A DNA stretch of 64,000 nucleotides from Aliivibrio salmonicida LFI1238. Its GTDB lineage: Bacteria > Pseudomonadota > Gammaproteobacteria > Enterobacterales > Vibrionaceae. Location of the stretch: the NCBI RefSeq assembly GCF_000196495.1, contig NC_011313.1, positions 868,001 to 932,000 of the forward strand, written 5' to 3'. The stretch's first letter is position 1. Each line of letters begins with the position of its first letter. Under the pieces are notes generated by a model. It worked only from the letters and a program-made list of their open reading frames with translations. It made no database searches and was not told the DNA's origin. The translations under genes were made by a program, and so were the position numbers. Shown piece by piece: positions 28,039 to 37,863 of this stretch.

Positions 28039-28746
28039 TTAATGATTACCACCTCCAAGTTCCAACAATGTAGCGTTACCGCCCACTGCCGTTACATTTA
28101 TTGTTCGAGTGCGCTCTGTAATAAAGCGTAGAACAAAATGAGGATCGGTAGTATTTGTCAGGCGTTCTTGATCCGTTTCTGCGATCAATTGCGCTAATAA
28201 TCCATCTCTCTTTGCTAATTGTTGGTTAAGCTCGATTTCTCTCTGCTCACTTCCCACAAAGCAAACGCCCGCTAATCGGACATCATTTATGTCTTTTTCT
28301 GAAAAATTCACCTGTTGGACAATCGTGGTCGGTACATTTACATTATGTAAACCATCCACAATTAACGAGGCGATATCAGACTCCCCACTCGGAAGGCCGA
28401 CAATAATAGCGTTTCCTGCAATTAATGCTGCAGTTATTTGACCCATCAATGCAACAACTGATGGTTTTTCATCCGAAGTGATGTAAAAAACACCTCTAGG
28501 TGCGGTGTAGAGTTCGTTACTTTCTCCTGTTGGCCCTGGCATTAATTGAGTTTCTGAAATTAACTGTTGCGCTCTTTGGCATTGAAAACGCACCATTTTT
28601 TCAGCAAGCACACCAAATTTAGGGTGTTCAGCTAATGCGTGTGACCATTCAATTAACTTCTCTGAACGTGTCGATACTGACAATTGCGCCCATGATTTCT
28701 CTGGTTGAGAAAGAGCAGAATCAATAAGTTGTGTAATAGATGTCAT
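28039..28746 (-). CDS. Short aldehyde-dehydrogenase-like protein in the put cluster
   Basis: 235 aa from ATG 28746, which follows AGGAGAGACTC. The sequence resembles the N-terminal (cofactor-binding) half of aldehyde dehydrogenases: APRGVFYITS, then ALMGQITAALIAGNAIIVG and VCFVGSEQRE. The catalytic half with the nucleophile Cys is absent, so it cannot be an active P5C dehydrogenase by itself. Such genes occur between putA and putP in vibrios, often labelled P5CDH; the role is unknown, perhaps regulatory or a PutA partner. It ends GGNATLLELGGGNH. Confidence 0.8.
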   Translation of the reverse strand: MTSITQLIDSALSQPEKSWAQLSVSTRSEKLIEWSHALAEHPKFGVLAEKMVRFQCQRAQQLISETQLMPGPTGESNELYTAPRGVFYITSDEKPSVVALMGQITAALIAGNAIIVGLPSGESDIASLIVDGLHNVNVPTTIVQQVNFSEKDINDVRLAGVCFVGSEQREIELNQQLAKRDGLLAQLIAETDQERLTNTTDPHFVLRFITERTRTINVTAVGGNATLLELGGGNH

Positions 28747-28760
28747 GAGTCTCTCCTTTC

Positions 28761-31700
28761 TCACTTAGTTGATACAGAATTTGAAGCGATTGCTTGGGTA
28801 TAACGGAATAAATAACGAGGTCCACCCGCTTTCGGTCCCGTCCCTGACAGTCCTTGACCACCAAAGGCTTGAACTCCCACCACCGCACCAACTTGATCAC
28901 GGTTGATGTAGCAGTTACCTACTTTGATGTTTTTCTCAATACGGGTATAAGTGACTTCATTACGACTGTGTATTCCCATCGTTAATCCAAACCCAGTGGC
29001 ATTAATGTCATCGACCATGGTGTCTAATTCGCTGGCTTTGAAACGAACAATATGAAGAATTGGACCAAACTGCTCATTTTCTAGCTGACTAATCGAATCA
29101 ATTTCAAACGCACTTGGTGGAACAAAATCCCCTTTCTCAGCCCATTCAGGTAATGTCGCTTGAGCAAGTAATTTGCCTTCTTTTGTCATTCTCTCAATGT
29201 GTGCAAGCAGCTTTTCTTTTGCCTTGGTATCAATCACCGGACCGACATCCGTGCTGTGCAATTCAGGTAAACCAACACTCAATTCGGCCATTGTGCCTTT
29301 AATCAAATTCAGAATACGTTCTGCTATGTCTTCTTGAACAAACAATACTCGAAGTGCTGAACAACGTTGACCAGCAGAAGAAAAAGCGGAACGAACAACA
29401 TCTCGAACTACCTGTTCTGGCAATGCTGTACTGTCTACTATCATTGCATTTTGACCACCCGTTTCAGCAATAAATGGCACCGGAGCAACACCTTTTCCTT
29501 CAAACGTACGATTTGATAATGTGCGGTTAATTAATTGTGCGGTTTCTGTTGAGCCAGTAAACGCAACGCCTGCCACTCGGTGATCTGACGTTAATGGCGC
29601 GCCGACTGTTTTACCGTCACCCGGTAATAAGTGAATCGCTTGTGGCGCAATACCCGTTTCCAATAAAAGCTCAATGGCACGAACGGCAATCAATGACGTT
29701 TGCTCCGCCGGTTTTGCAACAACCGTATTACCAGCCACCAATGCGGCGGTTACTTGGCCTAAGAAAATAGCGAGTGGGAAATTCCATGGGCTTATACACA
29801 CAAACACACCACGACCTTGGCGAGCTATCTGGTGAGAAATATCATCAAAGCCAACAATCGTTTCTGGATTGCTGAAATTTAATTTGGCTTGAACGGCATA
29901 GTAACGACAAAAATCAACCGCCTCACGTACTTCATCAATGCTGTCGTGAATCGTTTTTCCTGCTTCTTTATGGCACAGCGCCACAAGCTCAGGCATATTT
30001 TCTTCAAGTTTATCTGCTAAGCGATCCAAATAGTCCGCACGTTCAGTCACTGACGTCGCTTGCCATGTTGGGAAATAGTCATGAGCCATTTCTAGTGCGT
30101 TTGAAACCGACTCTTGAGAACTCCATACTAATGAACCCACTTCATTACTGCGATCATAAGGAGAAGTGATAACATGCAAATCAGACACACTTTCCTTGAT
30201 CATGCTTTCGTAATTACACGAATTATTAACAATCGGCCCCCCTTTCCAATAGTTGTCCATTTTCTCTTTTACTAACGCTTCAAACGGTTCTGCTTCACTC
30301 TCAACATCAAAGTTAATGCTGTATGAATTTTTACGATCTGAAAAAATATGCGGCGGTAATGGGATCAGCTGATTTTCAAACGATGGGCAAGCCAATAGAG
30401 TATCAACTGGGTGTTCTGTTAAACTTTCGATAGGGCAACTTGCATCAACCAAACGATGAACAAACGAGCTGTTTGCGCCATTTTCTAATAAACGACGAAC
30501 CAAATACGGCAACAAATCTTTGTGGCTACCAACAGGAGCATAAATACGAACACTGCGTTGAAACATTGCCATTGCATGTTCATATAACGCATCGCCCATA
30601 CCATGCAAACGTTGATATTCAAACTCATCGTGCGTCGCCATTGAAGCAATCGCCGCAACCGTGTGTGCATTGTGACTTGCGAATTGTGGGAAGATATTAC
30701 CTTTAACGTGATCACTTAATAAGTAACGAGCACAAGCAAGATAAGACACATCGGTTGACTCTTTACGGGTAAATACAGGGTAGCGAGCAAAACCAAATTG
30801 TTGTGATATTTTAAGTTCGGTATCCCAGTATGCGCCTTTCACCAAGCGAAGTGGGATCATATCGCCTTGCTCTTTTGCTAGCGCAGTTAGCCACACTAAA
30901 ACGGGCAATGCACGCTTAGAATACGCTTGAACAACGATACCAAATTTTCCCCAACCTTTAACGATGTCATGACGATACAGTTTTTCAAATAAAGCCAAAG
31001 AAAGCTCTAAACGATCGGCCTCTTCTGCATCAATCGTAATACCAACATCCAACTCACGTGCGCGTTCAAGAAGTTGCAATACAGAATCACACATCTCCCC
31101 CATGACACGCTCTTTATTCGCCATTTCATAACGAGGGTGAAGCGCTGAAAGCTTAATTGATACGGTAGGATCTGCGGAGTTAGCAATGCTTGCCCCTCGC
31201 CCTACACTCTCAATTGCCATGATGTAATCTTTAAAGTATTTATGCGCATCAGACTGAGTTAATGCCGCCTCACCTAACATATCAAAAGAATAGGTATATC
31301 CCTTTTCGCGCATCGATTTGCCTTTCTTCTGCGCTTCTTCAATGGTTCTACCAAGTACAAATTGATGGCCCATGATCTTCATTGCTTGATTCATGGCTTG
31401 ACGAATAACAGGCTCAGAGAATTTATTGACCAAACGGCTGATCGCATTAGAAGGTGAACCGTCCGATTTCACGTCCATGCTGACGACTTTACCCGTCAGT
31501 AATAGTCCCCAAGTCGACGCATTTACAAACGTAGAATCTGAATTTTTAAGATGAGATTTCCAATCTGCCGTGCTTAATTTGTCACGAATAAGAGCATCAG
31601 CAGTCGCCGCATCTGGGATTCGCATTAACGCTTCTGCTAAGCACATCAGTAAAATACCCTCTTTGGTATCTAAGCTGTATTCAAGTAGCAACGCATCTAT

Positions 31701-31919
31701 CATCTGCACCGCTTGCTTATCATCACGCACTCGTTGGATAAGATCGCCTGCTTGCTCTGACATTAGGACGGCTTCATCAGCAGTAGGTTGTGCTAATGGA
31801 ATGAGCTCTTGAATCCACTTTGCTTCATCAACCATATAAAGAGGGGATATTGCAGACCATAGCACCGATAAAGGCTGGTCAATAATGGATGACAACAATA
31901 CATCTTTCGCTTGAAACAT
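28761..31919 (-). CDS. putA: Bifunctional proline dehydrogenase / P5C dehydrogenase
   Basis: Oxidises proline to glutamate in two steps. 1052 aa. The FAD-dependent PRODH barrel covers about residues 150-500 (RLVKGAYWDTELK and RRLLENGANSSFVHRLVD substrate motifs). The NAD-dependent P5CDH covers about 570-1030, with AETGGQNAMIVDS and the nucleophile Cys in FSSAGQRCSALR. It lacks the N-terminal ribbon-helix-helix of enteric PutA, so it should not be a repressor. The AraC-type gene upstream fits as the regulator. RBS AGGAAACAGG precedes the ATG. Confidence 0.96.
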   Translation of the reverse strand: MFQAKDVLLSSIIDQPLSVLWSAISPLYMVDEAKWIQELIPLAQPTADEAVLMSEQAGDLIQRVRDDKQAVQMIDALLLEYSLDTKEGILLMCLAEALMRIPDAATADALIRDKLSTADWKSHLKNSDSTFVNASTWGLLLTGKVVSMDVKSDGSPSNAISRLVNKFSEPVIRQAMNQAMKIMGHQFVLGRTIEEAQKKGKSMREKGYTYSFDMLGEAALTQSDAHKYFKDYIMAIESVGRGASIANSADPTVSIKLSALHPRYEMANKERVMGEMCDSVLQLLERARELDVGITIDAEEADRLELSLALFEKLYRHDIVKGWGKFGIVVQAYSKRALPVLVWLTALAKEQGDMIPLRLVKGAYWDTELKISQQFGFARYPVFTRKESTDVSYLACARYLLSDHVKGNIFPQFASHNAHTVAAIASMATHDEFEYQRLHGMGDALYEHAMAMFQRSVRIYAPVGSHKDLLPYLVRRLLENGANSSFVHRLVDASCPIESLTEHPVDTLLACPSFENQLIPLPPHIFSDRKNSYSINFDVESEAEPFEALVKEKMDNYWKGGPIVNNSCNYESMIKESVSDLHVITSPYDRSNEVGSLVWSSQESVSNALEMAHDYFPTWQATSVTERADYLDRLADKLEENMPELVALCHKEAGKTIHDSIDEVREAVDFCRYYAVQAKLNFSNPETIVGFDDISHQIARQGRGVFVCISPWNFPLAIFLGQVTAALVAGNTVVAKPAEQTSLIAVRAIELLLETGIAPQAIHLLPGDGKTVGAPLTSDHRVAGVAFTGSTETAQLINRTLSNRTFEGKGVAPVPFIAETGGQNAMIVDSTALPEQVVRDVVRSAFSSAGQRCSALRVLFVQEDIAERILNLIKGTMAELSVGLPELHSTDVGPVIDTKAKEKLLAHIERMTKEGKLLAQATLPEWAEKGDFVPPSAFEIDSISQLENEQFGPILHIVRFKASELDTMVDDINATGFGLTMGIHSRNEVTYTRIEKNIKVGNCYINRDQVGAVVGVQAFGGQGLSGTGPKAGGPRYLFRYTQAIASNSVSTK

Positions 31920-32098
31920 ACCTGTTTCCTCTTATCTGTCTAATCGATTAGTTAATATTATTTATAGTTGATCGATTTGTTATTAAGGCTAATTGCGAAA
32001 GAGTCTATTTTCTATTTAGATAAAATACTTGTCAAAAACTATGATTAAATTGCTAAATCGTCCATACGGTTACAAAATGAGAACAAACGCAGTAATTT

Positions 32099-32878
32099 TT
32101 AGTTACGAATAAAGTGAGAATGGCGATATTTGGTGGGAGAACTTCCTTTGTGTTTCACAAATGCATGACTAAATGCACTTTGGTTAGCAAACCCCGTTTG
32201 TTGAGCAATCTCTCCAATACTGAGGTTACTTTCCGTTAACAAGACTTTGGCATAATCAATACGTTTCGTAATAATATATTGATGTGGCGTTTTTCTAAAT
32301 TCTTGCTTAAAAATGGCATAAAATTGACTCTCGCCGATAAAAACCGTACTAGCCAACTGAGAAACTGTGATCTTAGTTCCGATATGTTGCGTTATAAAAT
32401 TGTCGATCACATCGGAATTCAGGCGTTTTTGTCTTTTGTCAGAATTTTCATCAATTAAATGACGGTGTAATAGCGCGATGATCGTATCACTGCAAGCGCG
32501 ACTTAACAGATGATCATTAAGATTCGCTTGAATCTCACACACTAATAGCTGAATTAAGTTTTGAATTTGAGTATCTAGTCGATAGTAACCAGAATGTGCA
32601 AATAATGAGTTCACCCGCGAGGCAAGTTCTAGATCTTCAAAATATTTAGGAAAATTAAGTACTAAGATTTCAGATTGATACAGACTTGAAAATGCATGCT
32701 GATGATGCGAAGGGATCACTCCCACTTTTCCTACGGAAATAACGCTGCTCTCCCCGTTTATTTCAAACTCTGACTGCCCTTTTAACCCTATCACCAATTG
32801 ATGATGTTCGTGGGCATGGAGGTCTCTTTCTTCCGGCAACATGATGATTTGAGCAGGAGAAATCCAATTCAACGTCAT
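32099..32878 (-). CDS. putR: AraC-family regulator, probable activator of put genes
   Basis: 259 aa. The N-terminal cupin-like sensing half (HEHHQLVIGLKGQSEFEING) is followed by the double helix-turn-helix of AraC/XylS proteins (residues about 155-255: VSQLASTVFIGESQFYAIFK, and TGFANQSAFSHAFVKHKG). It lies upstream of putA in the same direction with 179 bp between. I recall an AraC-type PutR acting with CRP at V. vulnificus putAP, which matches the context. The gene symbol is therefore an inference. Confidence 0.8.
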   Translation of the reverse strand: MTLNWISPAQIIMLPEERDLHAHEHHQLVIGLKGQSEFEINGESSVISVGKVGVIPSHHQHAFSSLYQSEILVLNFPKYFEDLELASRVNSLFAHSGYYRLDTQIQNLIQLLVCEIQANLNDHLLSRACSDTIIALLHRHLIDENSDKRQKRLNSDVIDNFITQHIGTKITVSQLASTVFIGESQFYAIFKQEFRKTPHQYIITKRIDYAKVLLTESNLSIGEIAQQTGFANQSAFSHAFVKHKGSSPTKYRHSHFIRN

Positions 32879-33323
32879 TTTACTTCCACCTAGTGTCTGC
32901 TGTATTTTCTTTTCTCAGTGTAACTAAGATCATAAAAACAATCTATTACCGATAAAAATACGAAAGCATGATCATGTTTCAACAAAATACAGTCAATGTG
33001 ATTTCAATTTAAACTCGCCTCATTTATTTTTAAAACCACAAATTAACCTCTTTATTTACAAGTAATTAGAATTACATCTAGTAATTGAGATTTCATGTTC
33101 TCATATCTTAACTTGATCATGCTTTCTACTCACCGAAACGATGATCATGACAATCATTGCTTAATTTCTCTTTTTATTCCTACAAAATTGGTACGAATAT
33201 TGCTTCATAAATTACTGTCAAAACTATGAATAGTGGATACTTATCTGCCTAGATTACTTAATGATCACGAGTGAAATAGGTAGATCAGTATCAACCGTCG
33301 ATTAGCCTCTTAGAGCATTATTT
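32879..33323. other. Long intergenic region with repeated TGATCATG motifs
   Basis: 445 bp without a gene between putR (minus) and the FGE-like gene (plus). It holds CATGATCATG at 32967-32976, TTGATCATGC at 33113-33122 and ATGATCATGA at 33141-33150, plus a related TGATCACG at about 33262. These may be binding sites for the divergent promoters. No RNA gene is recognised. Confidence 0.4.
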
Positions 33324-33419
33324 ATGCTTAAGCACCAATCAAGGTGTCGATACGGGTTAATTATTATGTACACAAATTACTCAAGATTATTTATGTCAAA
33401 CAACCAAAGCAGAAGAATT

Positions 33420-35267
33420 ATGAATCGTAAAGGATTACCCGCTCTAGCATTACTGTTATCGCCGGCCCTATTTACACCAATAGCGCTTGCAAACACAGAA
33501 TCTCAACCAACAACAGCATCGGCTGACTCTGTTGCTTCGATTGACAACAAACTTACAAACAAACGTAGTGAAGTAAAACAACTGGAAGCAACGGTTATTG
33601 AAGACCAAAGTCGCTTACGTGATTTACGTAACCAAGATTCAGCTTTAGATAATAAAGCTGAGCAGTTGGATTCAAAACGTAAACTGGCTCAACGTAATCT
33701 TGATGAACAATACAATCGCATGATTAACGATCCAGACTTGGATATCACGCCGTTTCAAAAGCAATACCAAGATTCGTGGAAAGAAGTAAAAGAAAACCAA
33801 GTTGCTAAGCTAGCAAGCCAACAAGACATTCAAGAGCAAACTCGTGTACTTAAAGCAAACAGTACAAAGAAACAACGTGCGCTTGATGAACTTGAAATCT
33901 TAGGTGAATCTCGCCAAGAAGCTCGTGTACTTCGTCTTCAAGAAGAACTATCAACTCAAGATACACTTGATGTTGTTCATACCATCACATGTAAAACAAC
34001 CATGACTTTAGCGGCTTGTGCAAACCAAGGTAAAACCTTAAGCATGCAAAAAGCCGTCAATAGCTTTCAACAACAATTGATCAGTGGTTTCACTGAATCT
34101 GATGTTGTTAAACAGCATGTTGACAGTGTGTCGATGAATATCCATGTATTAGACAGTGCCATCATTGATAGCGGTTTTAACGGTAATAACCGTTACACAA
34201 CAAAGCTTCAAGCGTCTTTACGTGCTCGTCCAAACACAACAGCCGCTTGTCAAATGCTAGGTCTTGAGAACCGTTACTGTATTGAACAAGGCACTTCTCA
34301 AACATCAAAAGACAAAATCAAAAAAGAAAAAAAATGGGTCGGCATTACGATTCGTTCAAACCGTCATGAAGACAACGTAACAGTAAATGGCGTTAATTAC
34401 GGCAGCACCCCTGTTGATCTAATGCTTCCTGCTGGTCAACATCAAGTGACCGTTGAGAAATCAGGGTTTGAACCATACAGTCGTCAAATGTCATTAGTAA
34501 AAGACATGACATTATGGGCCGATTTAAAAGATCAAAAAAACCGACCTAAGCCAGGTAAGAAATTTGCAGACCGTCTAACCAACAATCAATTAGCACCACA
34601 AATGGTGGTTATTGGTTCTGGTGAATACCACGTAGGCAAAGAAGCGAATCACACAGTTTCTATGTCAAAAGCTTATTCTATTGGCGCAACTCCTGTAACT
34701 GTAAAACAATTTAACGCCTTTGTTGCAAGCAGTGGTTACCTTACTGAAGCTGAAAAAGGCGCAGGGTGTAATGCGATTAATGGCGGCGAAACAAAACGTC
34801 ACCAAAACCAAAACTGGCGCAAGCCGGGCTTTGAGCAATCAGATAACGCACCTGCCGTCTGTATTTCTAAAACAGACGCAGAAACTTACGCGAATTGGCT
34901 AACAAAACAAACAGGCTTTACGTACGCGCTTCCTACTGATGCACAGTGGGAAATTGCAGCTCGTGCTGGCAGTAAGTCTGCTTACTGGTGGGGAACTGAC
35001 ATCGGTTCAGGTAACGCAAATACTGGTTGGGGTGGATCTTCTTGGGCAAACAAATCAACGTCTCCAGTAGCAAGCTTTGCCGCTAACCCATACGGTATTT
35101 ACGATACCGCTGGTAATGTGTGGGAATGGACAAGTTCTGACTCTGGTATTGTTCGCGGTGGCGCATGGAGCTTTGCACCAAATAAAGCAAAAGTGTATGA
35201 ATCACTAGAGCTAAATCCATCAACAAGCGCTAACTACACGGGTTTCCGCGTGGTTCGTTCTTTGTAA
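33420..35267 (+). CDS. Exported coiled-coil / PEGA / formylglycine-generating-enzyme-like protein
   Basis: 615 aa from ATG 33420 (MNRKGLPALALLLSPALFTP, signal peptide ending ALA); starts at 33393, 33366 and 33324 are also possible. Residues about 40-170 are a long coiled coil (LTNKRSEVKQLEATVIEDQS). A PEGA-type beta domain follows (VTVNGVNYGSTPVDLMLPAG). The C-terminus is FGE/SUMF1-like: MVVIGSGEYHVGKEANHTVS, ALPTDAQWEIAARAG, GNVWEWTSSDSG, RGGAWSF and GFRVVRSL. The FGE-type copper cysteine pair is not evident, so it is probably a structural or binding version. Single gene with its own terminator. Confidence 0.85.
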   Translation: MNRKGLPALALLLSPALFTPIALANTESQPTTASADSVASIDNKLTNKRSEVKQLEATVIEDQSRLRDLRNQDSALDNKAEQLDSKRKLAQRNLDEQYNRMINDPDLDITPFQKQYQDSWKEVKENQVAKLASQQDIQEQTRVLKANSTKKQRALDELEILGESRQEARVLRLQEELSTQDTLDVVHTITCKTTMTLAACANQGKTLSMQKAVNSFQQQLISGFTESDVVKQHVDSVSMNIHVLDSAIIDSGFNGNNRYTTKLQASLRARPNTTAACQMLGLENRYCIEQGTSQTSKDKIKKEKKWVGITIRSNRHEDNVTVNGVNYGSTPVDLMLPAGQHQVTVEKSGFEPYSRQMSLVKDMTLWADLKDQKNRPKPGKKFADRLTNNQLAPQMVVIGSGEYHVGKEANHTVSMSKAYSIGATPVTVKQFNAFVASSGYLTEAEKGAGCNAINGGETKRHQNQNWRKPGFEQSDNAPAVCISKTDAETYANWLTKQTGFTYALPTDAQWEIAARAGSKSAYWWGTDIGSGNANTGWGGSSWANKSTSPVASFAANPYGIYDTAGNVWEWTSSDSGIVRGGAWSFAPNKAKVYESLELNPSTSANYTGFRVVRSL

Positions 35268-35290
35268 AAAATACGCTCACATTTAAAACA

Positions 35291-35317
35291 AAAGCCGCTG
35301 ATACCAGCGGCTTTTTT
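35291..35317 (+). terminator. Rho-independent terminator
   Basis: AAAGCCGCTG / CAGCGGCTTT with a 4-base loop and a T7 tail, 23 bp after the FGE-like gene. Confidence 0.9.
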
Positions 35318-35547
35318 CATTCTAATAAACAGAGGTAGAGCCCATTTCTCCACTATAATAAAGATTGTTATCCTTGTAGATTATCAATAAAAAGTGGATT
35401 TATTTACTTATAATCAGTTAGCATTATCTTAATAAGTAACTTTTTCAAAATAAAAAAAGGTTATTGCTCTCCATCATGCAGTAAAAAAACACAATAAAAT
35501 CGCCTTATTTAACGATGTGTTTATGGATTTTTTAGAGAGGATTCTTA

Positions 35548-36039
35548 GTGAAAAAAATGAACGCTCCGCTTGATATGGGTAATGGAGCAAAATTTAAAAC
35601 AAACAAACACGGCTATGTCACGGTGGTTGATTATTACAACTGCCATACTATTATTATTGCCTTTGATAACACAGGCAATGTGAGATCCATCAGTGCGGCA
35701 AAGCTACGAAGTGGCCTTGTCACTGATCGCTCCGTTCCTCCAGAATCGATGATGGTCGGAGAACAATTCGAGTCAGCCAAACACGGATTACTGACAATTA
35801 CACACGTAGAGTCCGATAACATCGTCGTTTTAACGACCGCCGATGGTGAAGAGCTTCGCATGCTGTTACCTGCAGTTCAAAAAATGAAAGATAAATTAGA
35901 ACAACTTAACGCAGCAAGAAATACAAAAAAATCACCTGCATCATTAAGTGATCTCACCAAAAGAAATAAAAAGACAAAAGAGACAAAAGAGATTAATAAT
36001 ATGTTTAACAAAATACTCAAAGACTACGCAAAATATTAG
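35548..36039 (+). CDS. Hypothetical protein with two related beta-rich halves
   Basis: 163 aa from a GTG at 35548 (ATG at 35557 is an alternative; AGAGAGG lies upstream). Two similar stretches are visible: GAKFKTNKHGYVTVVDYYNC (residues about 13-32) and GEQFESAKHGLLTITHVESD (about 73-92), each followed by strands ending in an Arg-rich or Leu-rich turn. The C-terminus is Lys/Asn-rich. There is no signal peptide. A nucleic-acid-binding role is possible but unproven; I do not recognise the family. Confidence 0.6.
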   Translation: MKKMNAPLDMGNGAKFKTNKHGYVTVVDYYNCHTIIIAFDNTGNVRSISAAKLRSGLVTDRSVPPESMMVGEQFESAKHGLLTITHVESDNIVVLTTADGEELRMLLPAVQKMKDKLEQLNAARNTKKSPASLSDLTKRNKKTKETKEINNMFNKILKDYAKY

Positions 36040-36325
36040 TTCTACTGCCTTCTTATATTAATGGTGTTGATAGGATTTATCACCATTAATATAATTCACT
36101 CACGTTATCCTTTCTCACCCTCCTATTTTTAATAAAAGTTATTTCATCAAAATTATTAACGTTATTCATATCAATAAGCTCAAGAATAATAGACCTGCGT
36201 CACAATCTCATTCTTGGTTTGTGATTGAGATCTTATTTATAACGCTTTTATTCCATTATGATTCTCACACAAACTTCAAGCGATGCAATTTTGCATTTTG
36301 ATTTATCCAACTGAGAATTAATATT

Positions 36326-36595
36326 ATGAAAAAGATTTTAGTGGTATGTGGCAACGGTTTAGGTACTTCATTAATGATGGAAATGGCCGTAAAAGAAGTC
36401 GCAAAAAAAATCGGGTTTGAAGCCGAGATTGATCATGAAGACTTATCATCAGCAGCGTCAAGCAACGCAGACATCTGGGTTGCAGCAACTGACATCGCCG
36501 TTCAATTAGAAGACGCTGGAAAACAAAATATTATTCGCTTGAAAAATATTTTTGATAAAGCATCAATCGAAGAACAATTAAAAGCATTCATGTAA
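36326..36595 (+). CDS. ulaB: PTS system IIB component, ascorbate type
   Basis: 89 aa, phosphocarrier domain of the SgaB/UlaB group. The phospho-Cys lies in the N-terminal loop VVCGNGLGTSLMMEM (Cys8). It is followed 11 bp later by the IIC gene and then IIA, a complete three-gene PTS. Ascorbate is the best guess by family; another sugar acid is possible because no ulaG or ula catabolic gene is nearby. Confidence 0.88.
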   Translation: MKKILVVCGNGLGTSLMMEMAVKEVAKKIGFEAEIDHEDLSSAASSNADIWVAATDIAVQLEDAGKQNIIRLKNIFDKASIEEQLKAFM

Positions 36596-36606
36596 GGTCT
36601 ATTATT

Positions 36607-37863
36607 ATGACAAACTTTTTTGAATTCATGCTCGGCTTGTTAAAAGAGCCAGCAATCATGGTAGGTCTTATTGCGTTTATTGGCCTCGTTGCACAAAAAT
36701 CGGATCTTTCTACTATTTTAAAAGGCACCATTAAAACCGTAATGGGATTCTTAATCCTCGGCTTTGGTGCTGGCGCTCTTATTGGTGCATTGAATAACTT
36801 CTCGACGGTATTCACTGAAGCGTTTGGCGTAAGTGGTGTTATTCCAAATAACGAAGCGATTGTGGCATTAGCGCAAGAAGCCTTTGGTTATGAAATGGCA
36901 TTAATCATGTTTTTCGCTTTTATCGTTAATATTGTATTGGCTCGTATCACTCCTTTGAAATATATATTTCTGACGGGTCACCACACAATGTTCATGTCGA
37001 TGCTTGTTGCGGTAATTTTATCAACAGCAGGGATTCAAGGAACGTTGTTAGTCGCAATTGGTTCATTAATTGTTGGCTCATTGATGGTTATCATGCCGGC
37101 GTTAGGCCAAAAGTACACAGAGAAAGTCATGGGCACGGACCAACTTGCTATAGGTCACTTTTCTACTTTGTCTTACATTGTTTCAGCTTACATTGGCAGT
37201 AAATTTGGTGACACATCAAAATCGACAGAAGACATTAACGTACCAAAAAGTCTAATGTTCTTACGCGATACACCGGTAGCCGTCGCAACAACCATGTTTG
37301 TGTTCTTCATGTTCGCATCAATTATTGCTGGTGGTGAATTTGTTGAAACCGTTTCTGATGGCCAAAACTGGGTCGTATTTACCTTTATGCAGTCACTTAC
37401 CTTTGCTGGTGGTGTGTACATTGTTCTGCAAGGTGTGAAAATGCTAATCGCTGAAATCGTTCCTGCTTTTAAAGGTATTTCAGACACATTAGTTCCTGGT
37501 GCTAAACCTGCACTGGATTGCCCAATGGTATTCCCTGTTGCTCCAAATGCCGTATTGATTGGTTTCTTATCTTCATTCTCTGCCGGCCTATTAATGATGG
37601 GTGTGCAAGGCATGATGGGTTGGACCATTATTGTTGCCGGCGTTGTCCCTCACTTCTTCGTGGGTGGTGCATCGGGTGTTTATGGTAATGCGACGGGGGG
37701 GTTACGTGGCGCTATATTAGGTGCATTTACTCAAGGTATCTGTATCTCTATCTTACCAATGTTGTTATTGCCAGTGCTTGGTGGTTTAGGATTAGAAGCA
37801 ACAACGTTCTCTGATTTTGACTTTGGTGTTGTTGGGCTACTTCTTGGATGGGCTGTATCATGA
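36607..37863 (+). CDS. ulaA: PTS system IIC permease, ascorbate type
   Basis: 418-aa membrane channel of the SgaT/UlaA family, about ten segments. Landmarks: LKGTIKTVMGFLILGFGAGA, LTGHHTMFMSMLVAVIL, and LVPGAKPALDCPMVFPVAPN. It is a little shorter than E. coli UlaA (465 aa). Its stop overlaps the IIA start by 4 bp. Confidence 0.9.
   Translation: MTNFFEFMLGLLKEPAIMVGLIAFIGLVAQKSDLSTILKGTIKTVMGFLILGFGAGALIGALNNFSTVFTEAFGVSGVIPNNEAIVALAQEAFGYEMALIMFFAFIVNIVLARITPLKYIFLTGHHTMFMSMLVAVILSTAGIQGTLLVAIGSLIVGSLMVIMPALGQKYTEKVMGTDQLAIGHFSTLSYIVSAYIGSKFGDTSKSTEDINVPKSLMFLRDTPVAVATTMFVFFMFASIIAGGEFVETVSDGQNWVVFTFMQSLTFAGGVYIVLQGVKMLIAEIVPAFKGISDTLVPGAKPALDCPMVFPVAPNAVLIGFLSSFSAGLLMMGVQGMMGWTIIVAGVVPHFFVGGASGVYGNATGGLRGAILGAFTQGICISILPMLLLPVLGGLGLEATTFSDFDFGVVGLLLGWAVS

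Noticed and set aside
28761..31919. ORFs of 60-88 aa inside putA
   Set aside because: Alternative-frame shadows of a clear long gene.
36190..36260. CRP site before the PTS operon
   Set aside because: TGTGATTGAGAT has only one good half; the second does not match TCACA at the right distance.
37188..37628. 146-aa antisense ORF in ulaA
   Set aside because: Shadow of the IIC gene; typical Pro/Thr/Asn-rich mirror translation.
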